Positions 1-8,327 of a stretch of 64,000 nucleotides of DNA are shown piece after piece (position 1 is the stretch's first letter; every line of letters begins with the position of its first letter). Source of the DNA: Rubrivivax sp. (GTDB taxonomy: Bacteria > Pseudomonadota > Gammaproteobacteria > Burkholderiales > Burkholderiaceae_C); contig JAUXRG010000111.1 in the NCBI GenBank assembly GCA_030681795.1, forward strand, positions 1 to 64,000. Reading direction: 5' to 3'. Position numbers and translations under genes: made by a program. The notes under the pieces are model-generated. The model saw only the letters and a list, made by a program, of their open reading frames with translations, ran no database searches and was not told the origin of the DNA.

Positions 1-148
1 AGTTCGAGGGCAAGAGCTACCGCCTCAAGGAAGCCGCCTCACGCATCGCGCTCAACGCCGCCATCGACCCATAATTCGACCGTCCTGCCCGGGGGAGTTT
101 GACTGGCCACAGGTGGGGGAATTTGAAGTGGCCATCAGGGGTCGATCA
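1..148 (+). mobile_element. Right end of an IS21-family insertion sequence
   Basis: The stretch downstream of the IstB-like tail holds two near-identical copies of a 19-20 bp unit, at 91-109 (GGGGGAGTTTGACTGGCCA) and 115-134 (GGGGGAATTTGAAGTGGCCA). IS21-family elements carry repeated transposase-binding sites of this kind inside their ends. The outer edge is probably the CA at 147-148, since the reverse complement of the end then begins TGATCGACCCC, a TG...CA terminus. The rest of the element lies left of the window. The exact boundary and the target duplication cannot be seen. Confidence 0.6.
3..74 (+). CDS. C-terminal fragment of an IstB-like IS21 helper ATPase
   Basis: An open frame running in from the left edge ends FEGKSYRLKEAASRI and then eight more residues before TAA at 72-74. 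IstB proteins of IS21-family elements commonly end in a GxSYRL(K/R)E-type motif, and the DNA just downstream looks like an IS21 terminus. These two points together support IstB, the AAA+ ATPase that helps the IstA transposase choose its target. Only 23 residues are visible, so the ATPase motifs cannot be checked. Confidence 0.5.
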   Translation, partial: FEGKSYRLKEAASRIALNAAIDP

Positions 149-1988
149 GGCTGCGAAGTCGAGCGAAGAGATCGCGGAGCTGTGCCGCGTACTCGACATC
201 TTCGACGGCGCCCATCGCGAGCGCATTGTCGATCTCGACCAGTGCAAGGCGGATTTCGCCGAAGTCACCGCCTTCGAATTGCTCGCATATGCAAGCGTAT
301 ACGCCTTTGAGCACCTGATCCCGCGCAGTCTCACGGCAAACCCATCGGTTGGTTCGAACGAAGACCGGGTCGATGGAGCATGGGATGCCATCAACGACTT
401 GCTGGTCTGGAAGCTTCGCGACGCAGGGCCGGCGTCATTGAAGCTCGACGACGAGACCATCGCGCGTTCGCTCAAGGAGCACCTCACGCCGTGGCTGTTT
501 CCCGAAGGGCCAAAGTCACGCCCGCCGGATCGCAGGCTGATCCAGTTCCGTGCCCTGATGGACGCGCAGATCGAGCTGAACGAGTTCCTGTCGAGAAGCA
601 TCGACGCGTTCAGCTACGACGAGGCGATTCGGTTCGAGCGACGCGACCAACGGCTCGAGATCGTCGAGATCGACCCCGAAGCAAGGGCGACCTGGCTGCG
701 CGACGGGCGCAAGCTCGAGCGCCTGCACGGCTACTGGTTCTATAGGGCCTTCGATGCCTTCGCCAAGTCGGATGTTGCCAACAAGCGCATCGGTCGCCCC
801 GAGAACGAGAATGACAACCGGCTGGCATTCATCCGCGCGATGCGAACCCACCTTCGGCTGCGCGAGGTGTATGGCATTGCCGAGCAGGTCTCGGCCGAGA
901 CCTGCGAACCGGTGGATTTGTTCCAGGCCCTGCTGTCGCTCGAACTGATGTCGGTGTTCTTCCTGCGAGACTTTCTGGCCGAGTTCGCAGCGCTGGCTTC
1001 TGCCAGTGGCGACTGGGTTGTCGCCCTGCGGACCTTGGCCTTCAACGGGCTCCGCGACGACCTTCAGAATCGCTGGCCGTTGACCTGGTCGGATCGAGCT
1101 TCCAAGGTGGCGAACATCACCGGTTGGACGGTCAGCGAAGCTCAGCCGCAGGGCAGCGCACGGATGGCCTCGGCCATCCTGGACTTCTGGACCTACGACG
1201 TAGCCGCCATTGCGGAGCGGCTGCAGCGCGGTGCGGCCGGCCTGAGCCCGCGGTTGTTCGAGCGACCGGTACTGAAGTTCGGATCGACGCTCGTTCAGTT
1301 GCCCTGGGTCGTTGGCACGCAGAACAACAGCACGGCCGCGATCAACAACCTTCGCAGGCTCGGCGCACGGCGGGGCGAAGCTCGCGATGAGACGCAGCGG
1401 ATCGAGTTCGGTCTGGCTCGAGTGCTGCGGGAGCGAGGCTTTCGGGTGCAGACGAACTGGGCCCCGCCTGACGAGACCAAGGACGCTGGCGAGGTCGACG
1501 TGATCGCGATGCGCGATGGGCATCTCTTCATCCTGGAGGTCAAGTCGACGTTCCAGCGCCAATCGCAGCGCGATGCATGGCTGCACGCCACGACCACCTT
1601 GCGCAGAGCGGGGCGCCAGCTGGCGCGTAAGGTGCCGGCCGTGCTGCCGGCCCTGGAGACGGATGCCGCGCTGGGTGAGGCACTGGCGCATTCCGGCGCG
1701 CAGCCGCCCGGTCAAGTGCACGTCTGGATCGTCGACACGTCCATCGAGTGCGACCACCAGCGCTTTGCAGGCTTCCTGAAGGTCTCACTTGAGGAGGTGC
1801 TCATCGCGCTGCGCGATGACCGCCATCTCCTTGACGATCCGGATGGCTTCCTGTCTGGAAGGTTCAACGTCGACGGAAATACCGAGGAGCATGGGCGCGA
1901 GCATCGTGGCACGCTTTATCCCGATGGGTTCAATGCCGAGCGATTCGTCGAGGTCATCGAGACCGAGGCCGTATGGGCGACGATGTGA
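99..1988 (+). CDS. PD-(D/E)XK nuclease-like protein, 5' end fused to an IS21 end
   Basis: The frame encodes 629 residues if read from the TTG at 99. Roughly the first 16 residues are translated from the IS21 terminus, so the natural start has probably been lost or replaced. No ATG occurs in frame until about residue 154. Near the C-terminus a restriction-endonuclease-like core is visible: a helix with a glutamate (TQRIEFGLARVLRERGF), then GEVDVIA with D467, then FILEVKS with E480 and K482, which fits the D-x(n)-E-x-K nuclease signature. The first 420 or so residues match no family I recognise. The gene stands alone before a non-coding stretch. It could be a defence or DNA-repair nuclease, and whether the truncated form is expressed is unknown. 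Confidence 0.6.
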   Translation: MTGHRWGNLKWPSGVDQAAKSSEEIAELCRVLDIFDGAHRERIVDLDQCKADFAEVTAFELLAYASVYAFEHLIPRSLTANPSVGSNEDRVDGAWDAINDLLVWKLRDAGPASLKLDDETIARSLKEHLTPWLFPEGPKSRPPDRRLIQFRALMDAQIELNEFLSRSIDAFSYDEAIRFERRDQRLEIVEIDPEARATWLRDGRKLERLHGYWFYRAFDAFAKSDVANKRIGRPENENDNRLAFIRAMRTHLRLREVYGIAEQVSAETCEPVDLFQALLSLELMSVFFLRDFLAEFAALASASGDWVVALRTLAFNGLRDDLQNRWPLTWSDRASKVANITGWTVSEAQPQGSARMASAILDFWTYDVAAIAERLQRGAAGLSPRLFERPVLKFGSTLVQLPWVVGTQNNSTAAINNLRRLGARRGEARDETQRIEFGLARVLRERGFRVQTNWAPPDETKDAGEVDVIAMRDGHLFILEVKSTFQRQSQRDAWLHATTTLRRAGRQLARKVPAVLPALETDAALGEALAHSGAQPPGQVHVWIVDTSIECDHQRFAGFLKVSLEEVLIALRDDRHLLDDPDGFLSGRFNVDGNTEEHGREHRGTLYPDGFNAERFVEVIETEAVWATM

Positions 1989-2028
1989 GGGCAGCGGCGT
2001 TGGCCTGGACGGGTGACGCGGCGCGTGT

Positions 2029-2275
2029 TCAGTGCGCTGTTCGGCTGTGACATCGACCATGGGTTACGCTACCCAGGTCGGGCACCGCGCGACGCGTTTG
2101 GATCGACTCAATGAGTCGCAGGCCGTCCAGGGAGAGCCCGCCATTTTCGGGTAGCCAGAGGGGTAGCCCGGTGCCACCGTCGAAGACAGATGCCTCGTAA
2201 GCCAATGATTCGTATGGACTTTCCAGCGATGCATCCTCAATACGACATTGTGCTGATGTAGGGTTCAGGGCGTCT
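2029..2275 (-). pseudogene. Possible gene remnant in a 320-bp gap
   Basis: The interval 1989-2309 holds no convincing gene. On the minus strand an open frame of about 80 codons ends in TGA at 2031-2029 and includes the protein-like segment YEASVFDGGTGLPLWLPENG. It has no start codon at its 5' end, where a TGA lies just upstream. It may be the decayed tail of a gene next to the IS21 insertion, or chance coding in GC-rich DNA. I recognise no family. Confidence 0.2.
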
Positions 2276-2309
2276 CACGCCGGCCCACTTGCCACCCGCA
2301 AACGGCCAC

Positions 2310-2705
2310 TCACTTCGAAACCAAGGTGTACACCCACGCATACTGCAGCGAGACGACACTTTGAATCGCGTACGTGTAGGCGGCAGGCTGTTTCTTGGGA
2401 CCCGGCGGCGGAGGGACCGTGTCGAGCGACATCAGCTTCGCCAACGCCGCGCCGCATTCGATGCCCGGCGGCGGCTGTGTCGGCACGCCGACCGCCGCCA
2501 GGGCGATGGGGTCGTCCGAGCTGATGCCCTGCACGTACAGGGTCAACAGGTTGGTTCCCGCCGACCCGATCGTGCCGCAGATCAACACGACGGCGTGGGT
2601 CTGATCTGCGGTCTTGCCACCGCTGCCTTGCGCCGCCACCGGCGGCGGCAGCGCGGGAACCAGCGACAACGACACTATCGCGATCGCATGAGAGATCTTC
2701 CGCAT
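2310..2705 (-). CDS. Small exported protein of unknown function
   Basis: This encodes 131 residues from the ATG at 2705, chosen because AAGGAG lies just upstream and because the product then starts with a classical signal peptide: MRK, a hydrophobic run (ISHAIAIVSLSLVPALP) and an AxA-type site (VAAQG). The mature part has two cysteines (in VLICGT and IECGAAL) that could form a disulphide in the periplasm. A proline-rich patch (PPPPGPKK) precedes a C-terminal half rich in Tyr and Val. I do not recognise a family. The neighbouring minus-strand gene upstream is also exported. Confidence 0.6.
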   Translation of the reverse strand: MRKISHAIAIVSLSLVPALPPPVAAQGSGGKTADQTHAVVLICGTIGSAGTNLLTLYVQGISSDDPIALAAVGVPTQPPPGIECGAALAKLMSLDTVPPPPGPKKQPAAYTYAIQSVVSLQYAWVYTLVSK

Positions 2706-2799
2706 GACGAAGCTCCTTTCGTGATGAACCTGGGCGGGACATGCCGGCGCGAAACACCACATGGACATCGGAATCTGCCGGCCGCCCTGCCGACGGTCC

Positions 2800-4155
2800 T
2801 CAGCAGCCGAGCTGCGATTCGACGACAGCCGCGGTGGCGATCAGCGCCTGGCCCTGGGCTTGCGTGAGCGCGGCGGAATTCATGAACGCCTGCACCTGGT
2901 TCCTGAACGCCTTTAACTGGTTGCAGGCCGGGCCGTTCGGCCCTCGGTTCAGCTTGGCGATGACTGCTTCGAGCTTGGCGATGAGTCCCGCGCCCTGGCC
3001 TGTGGTCAGTGTGCCGGCGCCGATCAGCGCGTTGACTTGGTCGATGATCGATGCCGTCAAGTCGCGTGGCGTCCTTATCAGTTCGACCGAACCGATGTCG
3101 CAGGCCGGGCCTTTGGGTCTGGTGACGCCACGTTGATCGGCTGTCAACGGCGCGCCGGTCGCGTCGGTGCAGTCCGCGACCGGCACCGCGTCCAGGGCAG
3201 GGCTACCGGCCAGCGGTGCATGGGTGGGCGTCGCGCCGCCGTTGTTGGCCAGCAGCCCCAGCAACGGATCCTTGCCGCTCAGGTCGCCGCTGCCGGCGGA
3301 CGTACATGAAGCGTCGCCGACGATGTTGTGCCCGGCGCTCGCCAGAGCAGCGGCATAGCAGCTGTTGCCGAGACCTTGGGTGGGGCTGGCGACGATGCTG
3401 TTCTTCAGTACGACACTGCCTGCAGCGCTGAACGCATCGGCAATGCCGTCACCGCGCCCCGCAAAGCCGGCCGGACCATCGGCGCGGTTCTCGAAGATCG
3501 TGCTGCTGACGACGGTGGTGGTGGCCGTACAGAAACTGGAGAAGTTCAAGATCCCGCCACCGCCGTATCCACCGTAGCTGCGATTGTGAGAAATCGTGCT
3601 GTTGACCACCAGCACCGTCCCGCACAGGTTGAAGACGCCCGCGCCTTCGCCCAGGGGATTGGAGGCCAGGCCTTGACCGTCGTTGTGCGAGATGGTGCTG
3701 CGGCTGACGGTCAGGTGCCCCCGGAAGTTCCCGACGCCTGCACCATATCCCCCCTTGCCGCCGCGGATGTGGACCTGATTCAGCGTGAGCTGCCCGTACT
3801 CGATATGAAAGATCCGGAACTCCGGTGTCGCCGGCGCACCACTTCTCTGAATGGTCGACCCATGGCCGTTCAGCGTGATCTGGCCGGTGACGACAGGCAA
3901 CCCCAAGTTGCCGTTGTCCACCGACGACAAGGTGTAGTTGCCGGCCGGGGCGAGATCTATGGTGTGACCCCCAGCCGTCGCGTTGGCCTGGTGGATAGCC
4001 GCAATCAAACCGGCTACATCACCATCGGCGACCGTGAAGATTGCCGCGCTCGCGATGCCAGGACCGAGCGTTGCCAGACTGGCCGCCAGCAGGCCGAGCG
4101 TGAGAGCGCGCAAGGCATTGGCGCATGCTGCGCGCCGAGATGACGAGGCATTCAC
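2800..4155 (-). CDS. Exported right-handed beta-helix protein with FIMAH-like C-terminus
   Basis: This encodes 451 residues from a GTG at 4155. The perfect GGAGGT seven bases upstream decides that start, and a signal peptide follows (hydrophobic LTLGLLAASLATLGPGIASAA). Residues from about 40 to 340 contain serial short repeats such as LTVSRSTISHN and VLVVNSTISHNRS, typical of parallel beta-helix proteins. They lead into LAGSPALDAV and QRGVTRPKGPACDIGSVEL, the usual end of choice-of-anchor Q-type beta-helices. The last 75 or so residues (LIGAGTLTTGQGAGLIAKLEA, CNQLKAFRNQVQAFM) resemble the FIMAH domain of extracellular proteins. It is probably a secreted or surface protein that binds polysaccharide or matrix. 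No catalytic residues can be assigned. Confidence 0.75.
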   Translation of the reverse strand: MNASSSRRAACANALRALTLGLLAASLATLGPGIASAAIFTVADGDVAGLIAAIHQANATAGGHTIDLAPAGNYTLSSVDNGNLGLPVVTGQITLNGHGSTIQRSGAPATPEFRIFHIEYGQLTLNQVHIRGGKGGYGAGVGNFRGHLTVSRSTISHNDGQGLASNPLGEGAGVFNLCGTVLVVNSTISHNRSYGGYGGGGILNFSSFCTATTTVVSSTIFENRADGPAGFAGRGDGIADAFSAAGSVVLKNSIVASPTQGLGNSCYAAALASAGHNIVGDASCTSAGSGDLSGKDPLLGLLANNGGATPTHAPLAGSPALDAVPVADCTDATGAPLTADQRGVTRPKGPACDIGSVELIRTPRDLTASIIDQVNALIGAGTLTTGQGAGLIAKLEAVIAKLNRGPNGPACNQLKAFRNQVQAFMNSAALTQAQGQALIATAAVVESQLGC

Positions 4156-4581
4156 CTTAGCTACCTCCGCCGAAGAAGACCCAGGACGACTCGATTGCAC
4201 TGCGCTCCCGACGCTGACGTCGGGCAAGGGTCCGTCAGCCCGAAGCTCAGCACTCGCCGCCAAACGCCTGAGGATGTAGGAGTTTGCGCCAGTGCCTATT
4301 ACGCCAGACCACTCATGAACGGCAACCCCTAGCCTGAAGTGCTTCGATGCACGGCGCGAGTTGCGTTCGGGTGACGAGTTCTGCATGCGCATCCTGACCC
4401 GCAAGAGCCACTCGGAGGACCGCGGCGTGTACAACATGCGCACCCCTGGCCGCAGGGTAATGACCGCCATGCCGACCTGCCAGATGACGCCGCCATGGCG
4501 CGTCGGGCCACTCTTGTCGTACGCGCTTGACTCTGCAGTGGCTACAGGGCTTCAAATCCTCTCACTTGAAGGAGAGAACCC
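4156..4581. other. Gap without a recognised gene
   Basis: This 426-bp interval separates the minus-strand beta-helix gene from the plus-strand transglutaminase-like gene, so it must hold promoters for both. Open frames on either strand are short and have no ribosome site or family resemblance. I see no clear sigma-70 boxes, repeats or structured RNA. Confidence 0.5.
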
Positions 4582-5295
4582 ATGGCACCTTCCATGCCGC
4601 GACTGCTGTCGACCACCCCATTGCTCGACTTCGGGCACCCCTCCATCGAAGCCCTCGTCGCCGGGCGTGGCTGGCGCCAGTGGCCGGTCTTCGATCGCAT
4701 CGGCGCGGTCTACGACTTCGTCCGCAACGAGATCGTCTTCGGCTACAACGCGGGCGACGAATTGCCGGCCTCGGCGGTACTGGCCGATGGCATCGGCCAA
4801 TGCAACACCAAGGGCACGCTGCTGATGGCGTTGCTGCGCGCCTGCGGCATCCCTTGCCGCTTCCACGGCTTCACCATCGACAAGCCGCTGCAGAAGGGCG
4901 CAATCACCGGCCTCGCCTACCTGCTGGCACCGCGGCGCATCATCCACAGCTGGGTCGAGGTGCACTTCGAAGACCGCTGGGTCCACCTCGAGGGTTTCAT
5001 CCTCGACGCACCCTACCTCGCCAGCCTGCAGCGCAGGTTCCCGCAGGCCAAGCGCTTCTGCGGCTATGGCGCAGCCACCCCGGACCTGTCCGCACCGGGC
5101 GTGGAATGGCGTGGCCAGCCCACCTACATCCAGAAGGAAGGCATCGCCGACGACTTCGGCGTTTTCGACAGCCCGGACGACTTCTATGCTCGCCATGGGT
5201 CCAATCTGTCGGGCTTGAAGCGCTGGCTCTATGAGAGGGTCATCCGGCATCGGATGAACGCTCGAGTCCGCCGCATCCGCGCCGAAAGGTGGTGA
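4582..5295 (+). CDS. Transglutaminase-like family protein
   Basis: This encodes 237 residues from an ATG behind AAGGAGAG. The core matches the transglutaminase-like fold (papain-type catalytic triad): Cys74 in GIGQCNTKGTLLMALLRACG, His122 in IIHSWVEVHF and an acidic residue in the WVHLEGFILD strand. The cysteine motif with the following LxALLRACGIP helix is diagnostic. Bacterial members act as cysteine peptidases or amide-processing enzymes, and the substrate here is unknown. No signal peptide or membrane segment is present, so it is probably cytoplasmic. It lies about 105 bp upstream of the TRAP transporter genes on the same strand and might be co-transcribed with them. Confidence 0.8.
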   Translation: MAPSMPRLLSTTPLLDFGHPSIEALVAGRGWRQWPVFDRIGAVYDFVRNEIVFGYNAGDELPASAVLADGIGQCNTKGTLLMALLRACGIPCRFHGFTIDKPLQKGAITGLAYLLAPRRIIHSWVEVHFEDRWVHLEGFILDAPYLASLQRRFPQAKRFCGYGAATPDLSAPGVEWRGQPTYIQKEGIADDFGVFDSPDDFYARHGSNLSGLKRWLYERVIRHRMNARVRRIRAERW

Positions 5296-5401
5296 GGCGC
5301 ATCACCGCGTCGTGATCGGTCACGCCGCTCGAACGACAATCGTCTGGCCCGCCCCGTTGGGGACCCCGCGACAGGGTCGAGGCAGGGGCGGCGTTCGAGA
5401 A

Positions 5402-5890
5402 GTGGAGACCGACCTGAGGCTGCTGGAGAAACTCGCCAAGCTGTGTGCGGTGGCCGCCGGCGTGCTGCTGACCGCGATTGCGCTGATGACCTGCGCGAGC
5501 CTGGTCGGGCGCAACACCACGGGTTGGACCCTCGTCGGCGATTTCGAGCTCTCGGGCTCGGCCGCCGGTGCGGCCATCGCCTTGTTCATGCCCTGGTGCC
5601 AGCTGCAGCGCGGCAACATCATCGTCGACTTCTTCACCGCCCGCGCTTCGGCGGCCCTGCAAGATCATCTCGATCGCCTGGGTGCACTGCTGCTCGCTCT
5701 GGCCTTCGGCCTGCTGGCCTGGCGCAGCACCGTCGGCGGCCTGAGCGCGTGGAACACCCATGCGGGCTCGATGATGCTGGGGTTCCCCGAGTGGGCGGTC
5801 TATGCGGCCATGGTGCCGCCGCTGTGCTTGACGGCCCTCATCGGCCTGGCGCAAGCGGTGCGCGGTTTTTCGGCCGTGGAACAGGCCTGA
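5402..5890 (+). CDS. dctQ: TRAP transporter small membrane subunit (DctQ family)
   Basis: This is the small subunit of a tripartite ATP-independent periplasmic transporter, which uses an ion gradient to import a carboxylate-type solute delivered by the DctP-like binding protein. The 162-residue product has four hydrophobic segments in the usual DctQ pattern, including LCAVAAGVLLTAIALMTCASLVGR and LDRLGALLLALAFGLLAWRS, with RNIIVDF-like sequence (RGNIIVDFFTARAS) between the second and third. The start is uncertain. GTG at 5402 gives the usual N-terminal length, but no strong ribosome site is visible and upstream in-frame starts exist back to 5312. It is followed after four bases by the large subunit. 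Confidence 0.8.
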   Translation: METDLRLLEKLAKLCAVAAGVLLTAIALMTCASLVGRNTTGWTLVGDFELSGSAAGAAIALFMPWCQLQRGNIIVDFFTARASAALQDHLDRLGALLLALAFGLLAWRSTVGGLSAWNTHAGSMMLGFPEWAVYAAMVPPLCLTALIGLAQAVRGFSAVEQA

Positions 5891-5894
5891 CGGC

Positions 5895-7211
5895 ATGACG
5901 CCCATTGCACTGGCGCTGCTCATCTTCGCCGCGATGCTGCTGCTGATGGCCTTGCGCGTGCCCATTGCCATCGCCATGTTCGCCGCGGGTGTGCTGGGCT
6001 ACGTGATGCAGGCCGGCTGGCCGCCGCTGCTCGGATTCCTCAACACGCAGGCCTTTGCGCGCTTCGCCAGTTACGAGCTGAGCGTGATTCCGCTGTTCAT
6101 CCTGATGGGCAACTTCGCCACGCAGGGGGGCCTCTCGCGCTCGCTGTTTCAGTTCGCCGCCGGGGTGACGGGCCGCTTCAAGGGCGGGCTGGCCATGGCC
6201 TCGGTGCTGGCCAGTGCGGCCTTCGGCGCCATCTGCGGCTCGTCGGTGGCCACGGCGGCCACCATCACCCAGGTGGCGCTGCCCGAGTTGCGCAAGCAGG
6301 GCTACTCGGGCCGCCTGGCCACGGCCACGCTGGCCGCCGGCGGGACGCTGGGCATCCTCATCCCGCCGTCGGTGCCCCTGGTGATCTACGCCATCCTCAC
6401 CGAGCAGAACATCGCCAAGCTCTTCGCCGCGGCGATGGTGCCGGGCCTCATCGCGATGCTCGGCTACATGGGGGCCATCTCGGTCTACGTGCGACTGGTG
6501 CCTGGCCATGCGCCCGAGCCACCGCAGACCCCCAGGCCCACGCTGCGGGCGTTGGCCGGCATCGGCCCCATCGCCGCCGTGTTCATCGTCGTCTTCGGCG
6601 GCATCTACGGCGGCTTGTTCACGCCCACCGAAGGCGCGGCGGTGGGCGCGGCCGCCACCTTCCTGGCCGCGCTGCACAAGGGCGAGATGAACCGGGCCCG
6701 CTTCCAGCAGTGCTTCTACGCGACGGCCGAGTCCTCGGCCATGATCTTCCTCGTCTTCCTGGGCGCTGACCTCATGAACGCCGCGCTGGCGCTCACGCAG
6801 GTGCCGGGGCAGCTCGCCGGCGTGGTGCAGGGCTGGGGCCTGCCGCCGCTGGCGGTGGTCAGCGCGGTTTTGCTGTTCTACGTCGTGCTCGGTTCGGTGA
6901 TGGACGAGCTGTCGATGATCCTGCTCACCATCCCGATCTTCTTTCCCATGGTCATGGGCCTGGACTTCGGCATGCCCCGGGAGAGCGTGGCGATCTGGTT
7001 CGGCATCATGGTGCTGATGACCGTGGGCTTCGGCATGCTCGCGCCGCCGGTGGGGCTGAACGTCTGCGTCGTCAACCGCCTGGCCGGCGGGGTGCCCATC
7101 GCCGAGACCTACCGCGGCGTATTGCCGTTCCTGCTCTGGGACCTGCTGCGCACGCTGCTGCTGCTGTTCTTCCCGCCGATCTCGCTGTGGCTCGTGAAAT
7201 ACATCGGTTAG
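5895..7211 (+). CDS. dctM: TRAP transporter large membrane subunit (DctM family)
   Basis: This encodes 438 residues with about a dozen hydrophobic segments over the whole length, the normal size for DctM, the ion-coupled permease of a TRAP system. Family hallmarks include PLFILMGNFATQGGLSR near residue 70, ASAAFGAICGSSVATAATI near 110 (the conserved GxxxGSSxA loop) and PPSVPLVIYAILTEQNI near 160. It sits between the DctQ and DctP genes, 4 and 33 bases away, so the three form one operon. The solute cannot be read from the membrane subunits. Confidence 0.92.
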   Translation: MTPIALALLIFAAMLLLMALRVPIAIAMFAAGVLGYVMQAGWPPLLGFLNTQAFARFASYELSVIPLFILMGNFATQGGLSRSLFQFAAGVTGRFKGGLAMASVLASAAFGAICGSSVATAATITQVALPELRKQGYSGRLATATLAAGGTLGILIPPSVPLVIYAILTEQNIAKLFAAAMVPGLIAMLGYMGAISVYVRLVPGHAPEPPQTPRPTLRALAGIGPIAAVFIVVFGGIYGGLFTPTEGAAVGAAATFLAALHKGEMNRARFQQCFYATAESSAMIFLVFLGADLMNAALALTQVPGQLAGVVQGWGLPPLAVVSAVLLFYVVLGSVMDELSMILLTIPIFFPMVMGLDFGMPRESVAIWFGIMVLMTVGFGMLAPPVGLNVCVVNRLAGGVPIAETYRGVLPFLLWDLLRTLLLLFFPPISLWLVKYIG

Positions 7212-7244
7212 AGACAATCCACCCATTTCCTTCGGAGACGTTTC

Positions 7245-8291
7245 ATGAAACGCCGTTCCTTCGTCCAGGGCGCTGCGGCCGCGCTCGGCGCGCCGCACCT
7301 CTCGGGCCTGGCCCAGCAGAGCGTCACGCTCAAGTTCCATACCTTCATGGCACCCATGAGCCAGGTCTGGCTGACGATGCACAAGCCGTGGATGGACAAG
7401 GTGGAGCGGGCGTCGGGCGGCCGCATCCGGTTCGAGGCCTACCCGGCGATGCAGCTCGGCGGCACGCCGGTGCAGCTCTACGACCAGGCGCGCGACGGCG
7501 TGGTCGATATCGTCTGGACGCTGCCGGGCTATACCGCAGGCCGCTTCCCGCGCATCGAGGTCTTCGAGCTGCCCTTCATGATGAACGACGCCGAGGCCAC
7601 CTCCAAGGCCTTGTGGGCCTATGTGCAGACGCAGTGTCCGGACGAGTTCAAGGACACCCATGTCCTGACGCTGAACGTGCATGGCCCGGGCACCATCCAC
7701 TCGGTCAACAAGCCGGTGAAATCGGTGGCCGACCTGAAGGGCATGAAGCTGCGCGGGCCGACGCGCCAGGTGACCCGGCTGCTCGGCGCCCTGGGCGCCA
7801 TACCGGTGGGCATGCCGCTGCCGCAGATCCCCGACGCCCTGTCCAAGGGCGCCATCGAAGGCTGCGCGCTGCCCTGGGAGGTGGTGCCCTCGGTGAAGGT
7901 TCAGGAGCTGACCCGGTTCCACAGCGAGTTCCCGGCCGACCACCCGGCGCTCTATACCGCGACCTTCGTGATGACGATGAACCCGGCCCGCTACGACGGC
8001 CTGGCGCCTGATTTGAAAAGGGTGTTGGACGAAAACTCAGGCCTGGCTGCCTCGGGCTGGATGGGCGCGACGCAGCAGGGCAACGACGCCGTCGGCCGCA
8101 AGAGCGCCACCGACCGCGGCAATACCATTCATACCTTCACACCGGCGCAGGCGCAGGAGTTCATCAGGCTGTCCAGCGCCATCGACGACGAGTGGGTGGC
8201 CGATATGGACAAGCGCGGTTTCAAGGGCAAGGCCCTGCTCGAGTCGGCCAAGGCGCTGATCGCCAGGCACGCCAGGCCAGGCAAGGCCTGA
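7245..8291 (+). CDS. dctP: TRAP transporter periplasmic solute-binding protein (DctP family)
   Basis: This encodes 348 residues starting behind CGGAGACG. The N-terminus MKRRSFVQGAAAALGAPHLSGLAQQ is a signal sequence of twin-arginine type. The mature protein shows the DctP fold markers: LKFHTFMAP at the start, GTPVQLYDQARDGVVDIVW, and the segment around MKLRGPTRQVTRLLGALGAIPVGMPLPQI, where an arginine (here in LRGPTRQ) usually binds the substrate carboxylate. It therefore probably captures an organic acid and hands it to the DctQM pair encoded just upstream. Within the family it belongs to the C4-dicarboxylate or aromatic/keto-acid type. The exact ligand is unknown. The gene ends 36 bp before the convergent ROK kinase gene. 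Confidence 0.9.
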   Translation: MKRRSFVQGAAAALGAPHLSGLAQQSVTLKFHTFMAPMSQVWLTMHKPWMDKVERASGGRIRFEAYPAMQLGGTPVQLYDQARDGVVDIVWTLPGYTAGRFPRIEVFELPFMMNDAEATSKALWAYVQTQCPDEFKDTHVLTLNVHGPGTIHSVNKPVKSVADLKGMKLRGPTRQVTRLLGALGAIPVGMPLPQIPDALSKGAIEGCALPWEVVPSVKVQELTRFHSEFPADHPALYTATFVMTMNPARYDGLAPDLKRVLDENSGLAASGWMGATQQGNDAVGRKSATDRGNTIHTFTPAQAQEFIRLSSAIDDEWVADMDKRGFKGKALLESAKALIARHARPGKA

Positions 8292-8327
8292 CTCAAGGGC
8301 GCGGGCCGGCGCCTGCGACTCGTTGTC

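Noticed and set aside
5838..7943. A 701-codon minus-strand frame opposite the TRAP genes
   Set aside because: The translation is low-complexity Arg/His/Gln/Glu sequence without motifs, while the opposite strand encodes intact DctM and DctP.
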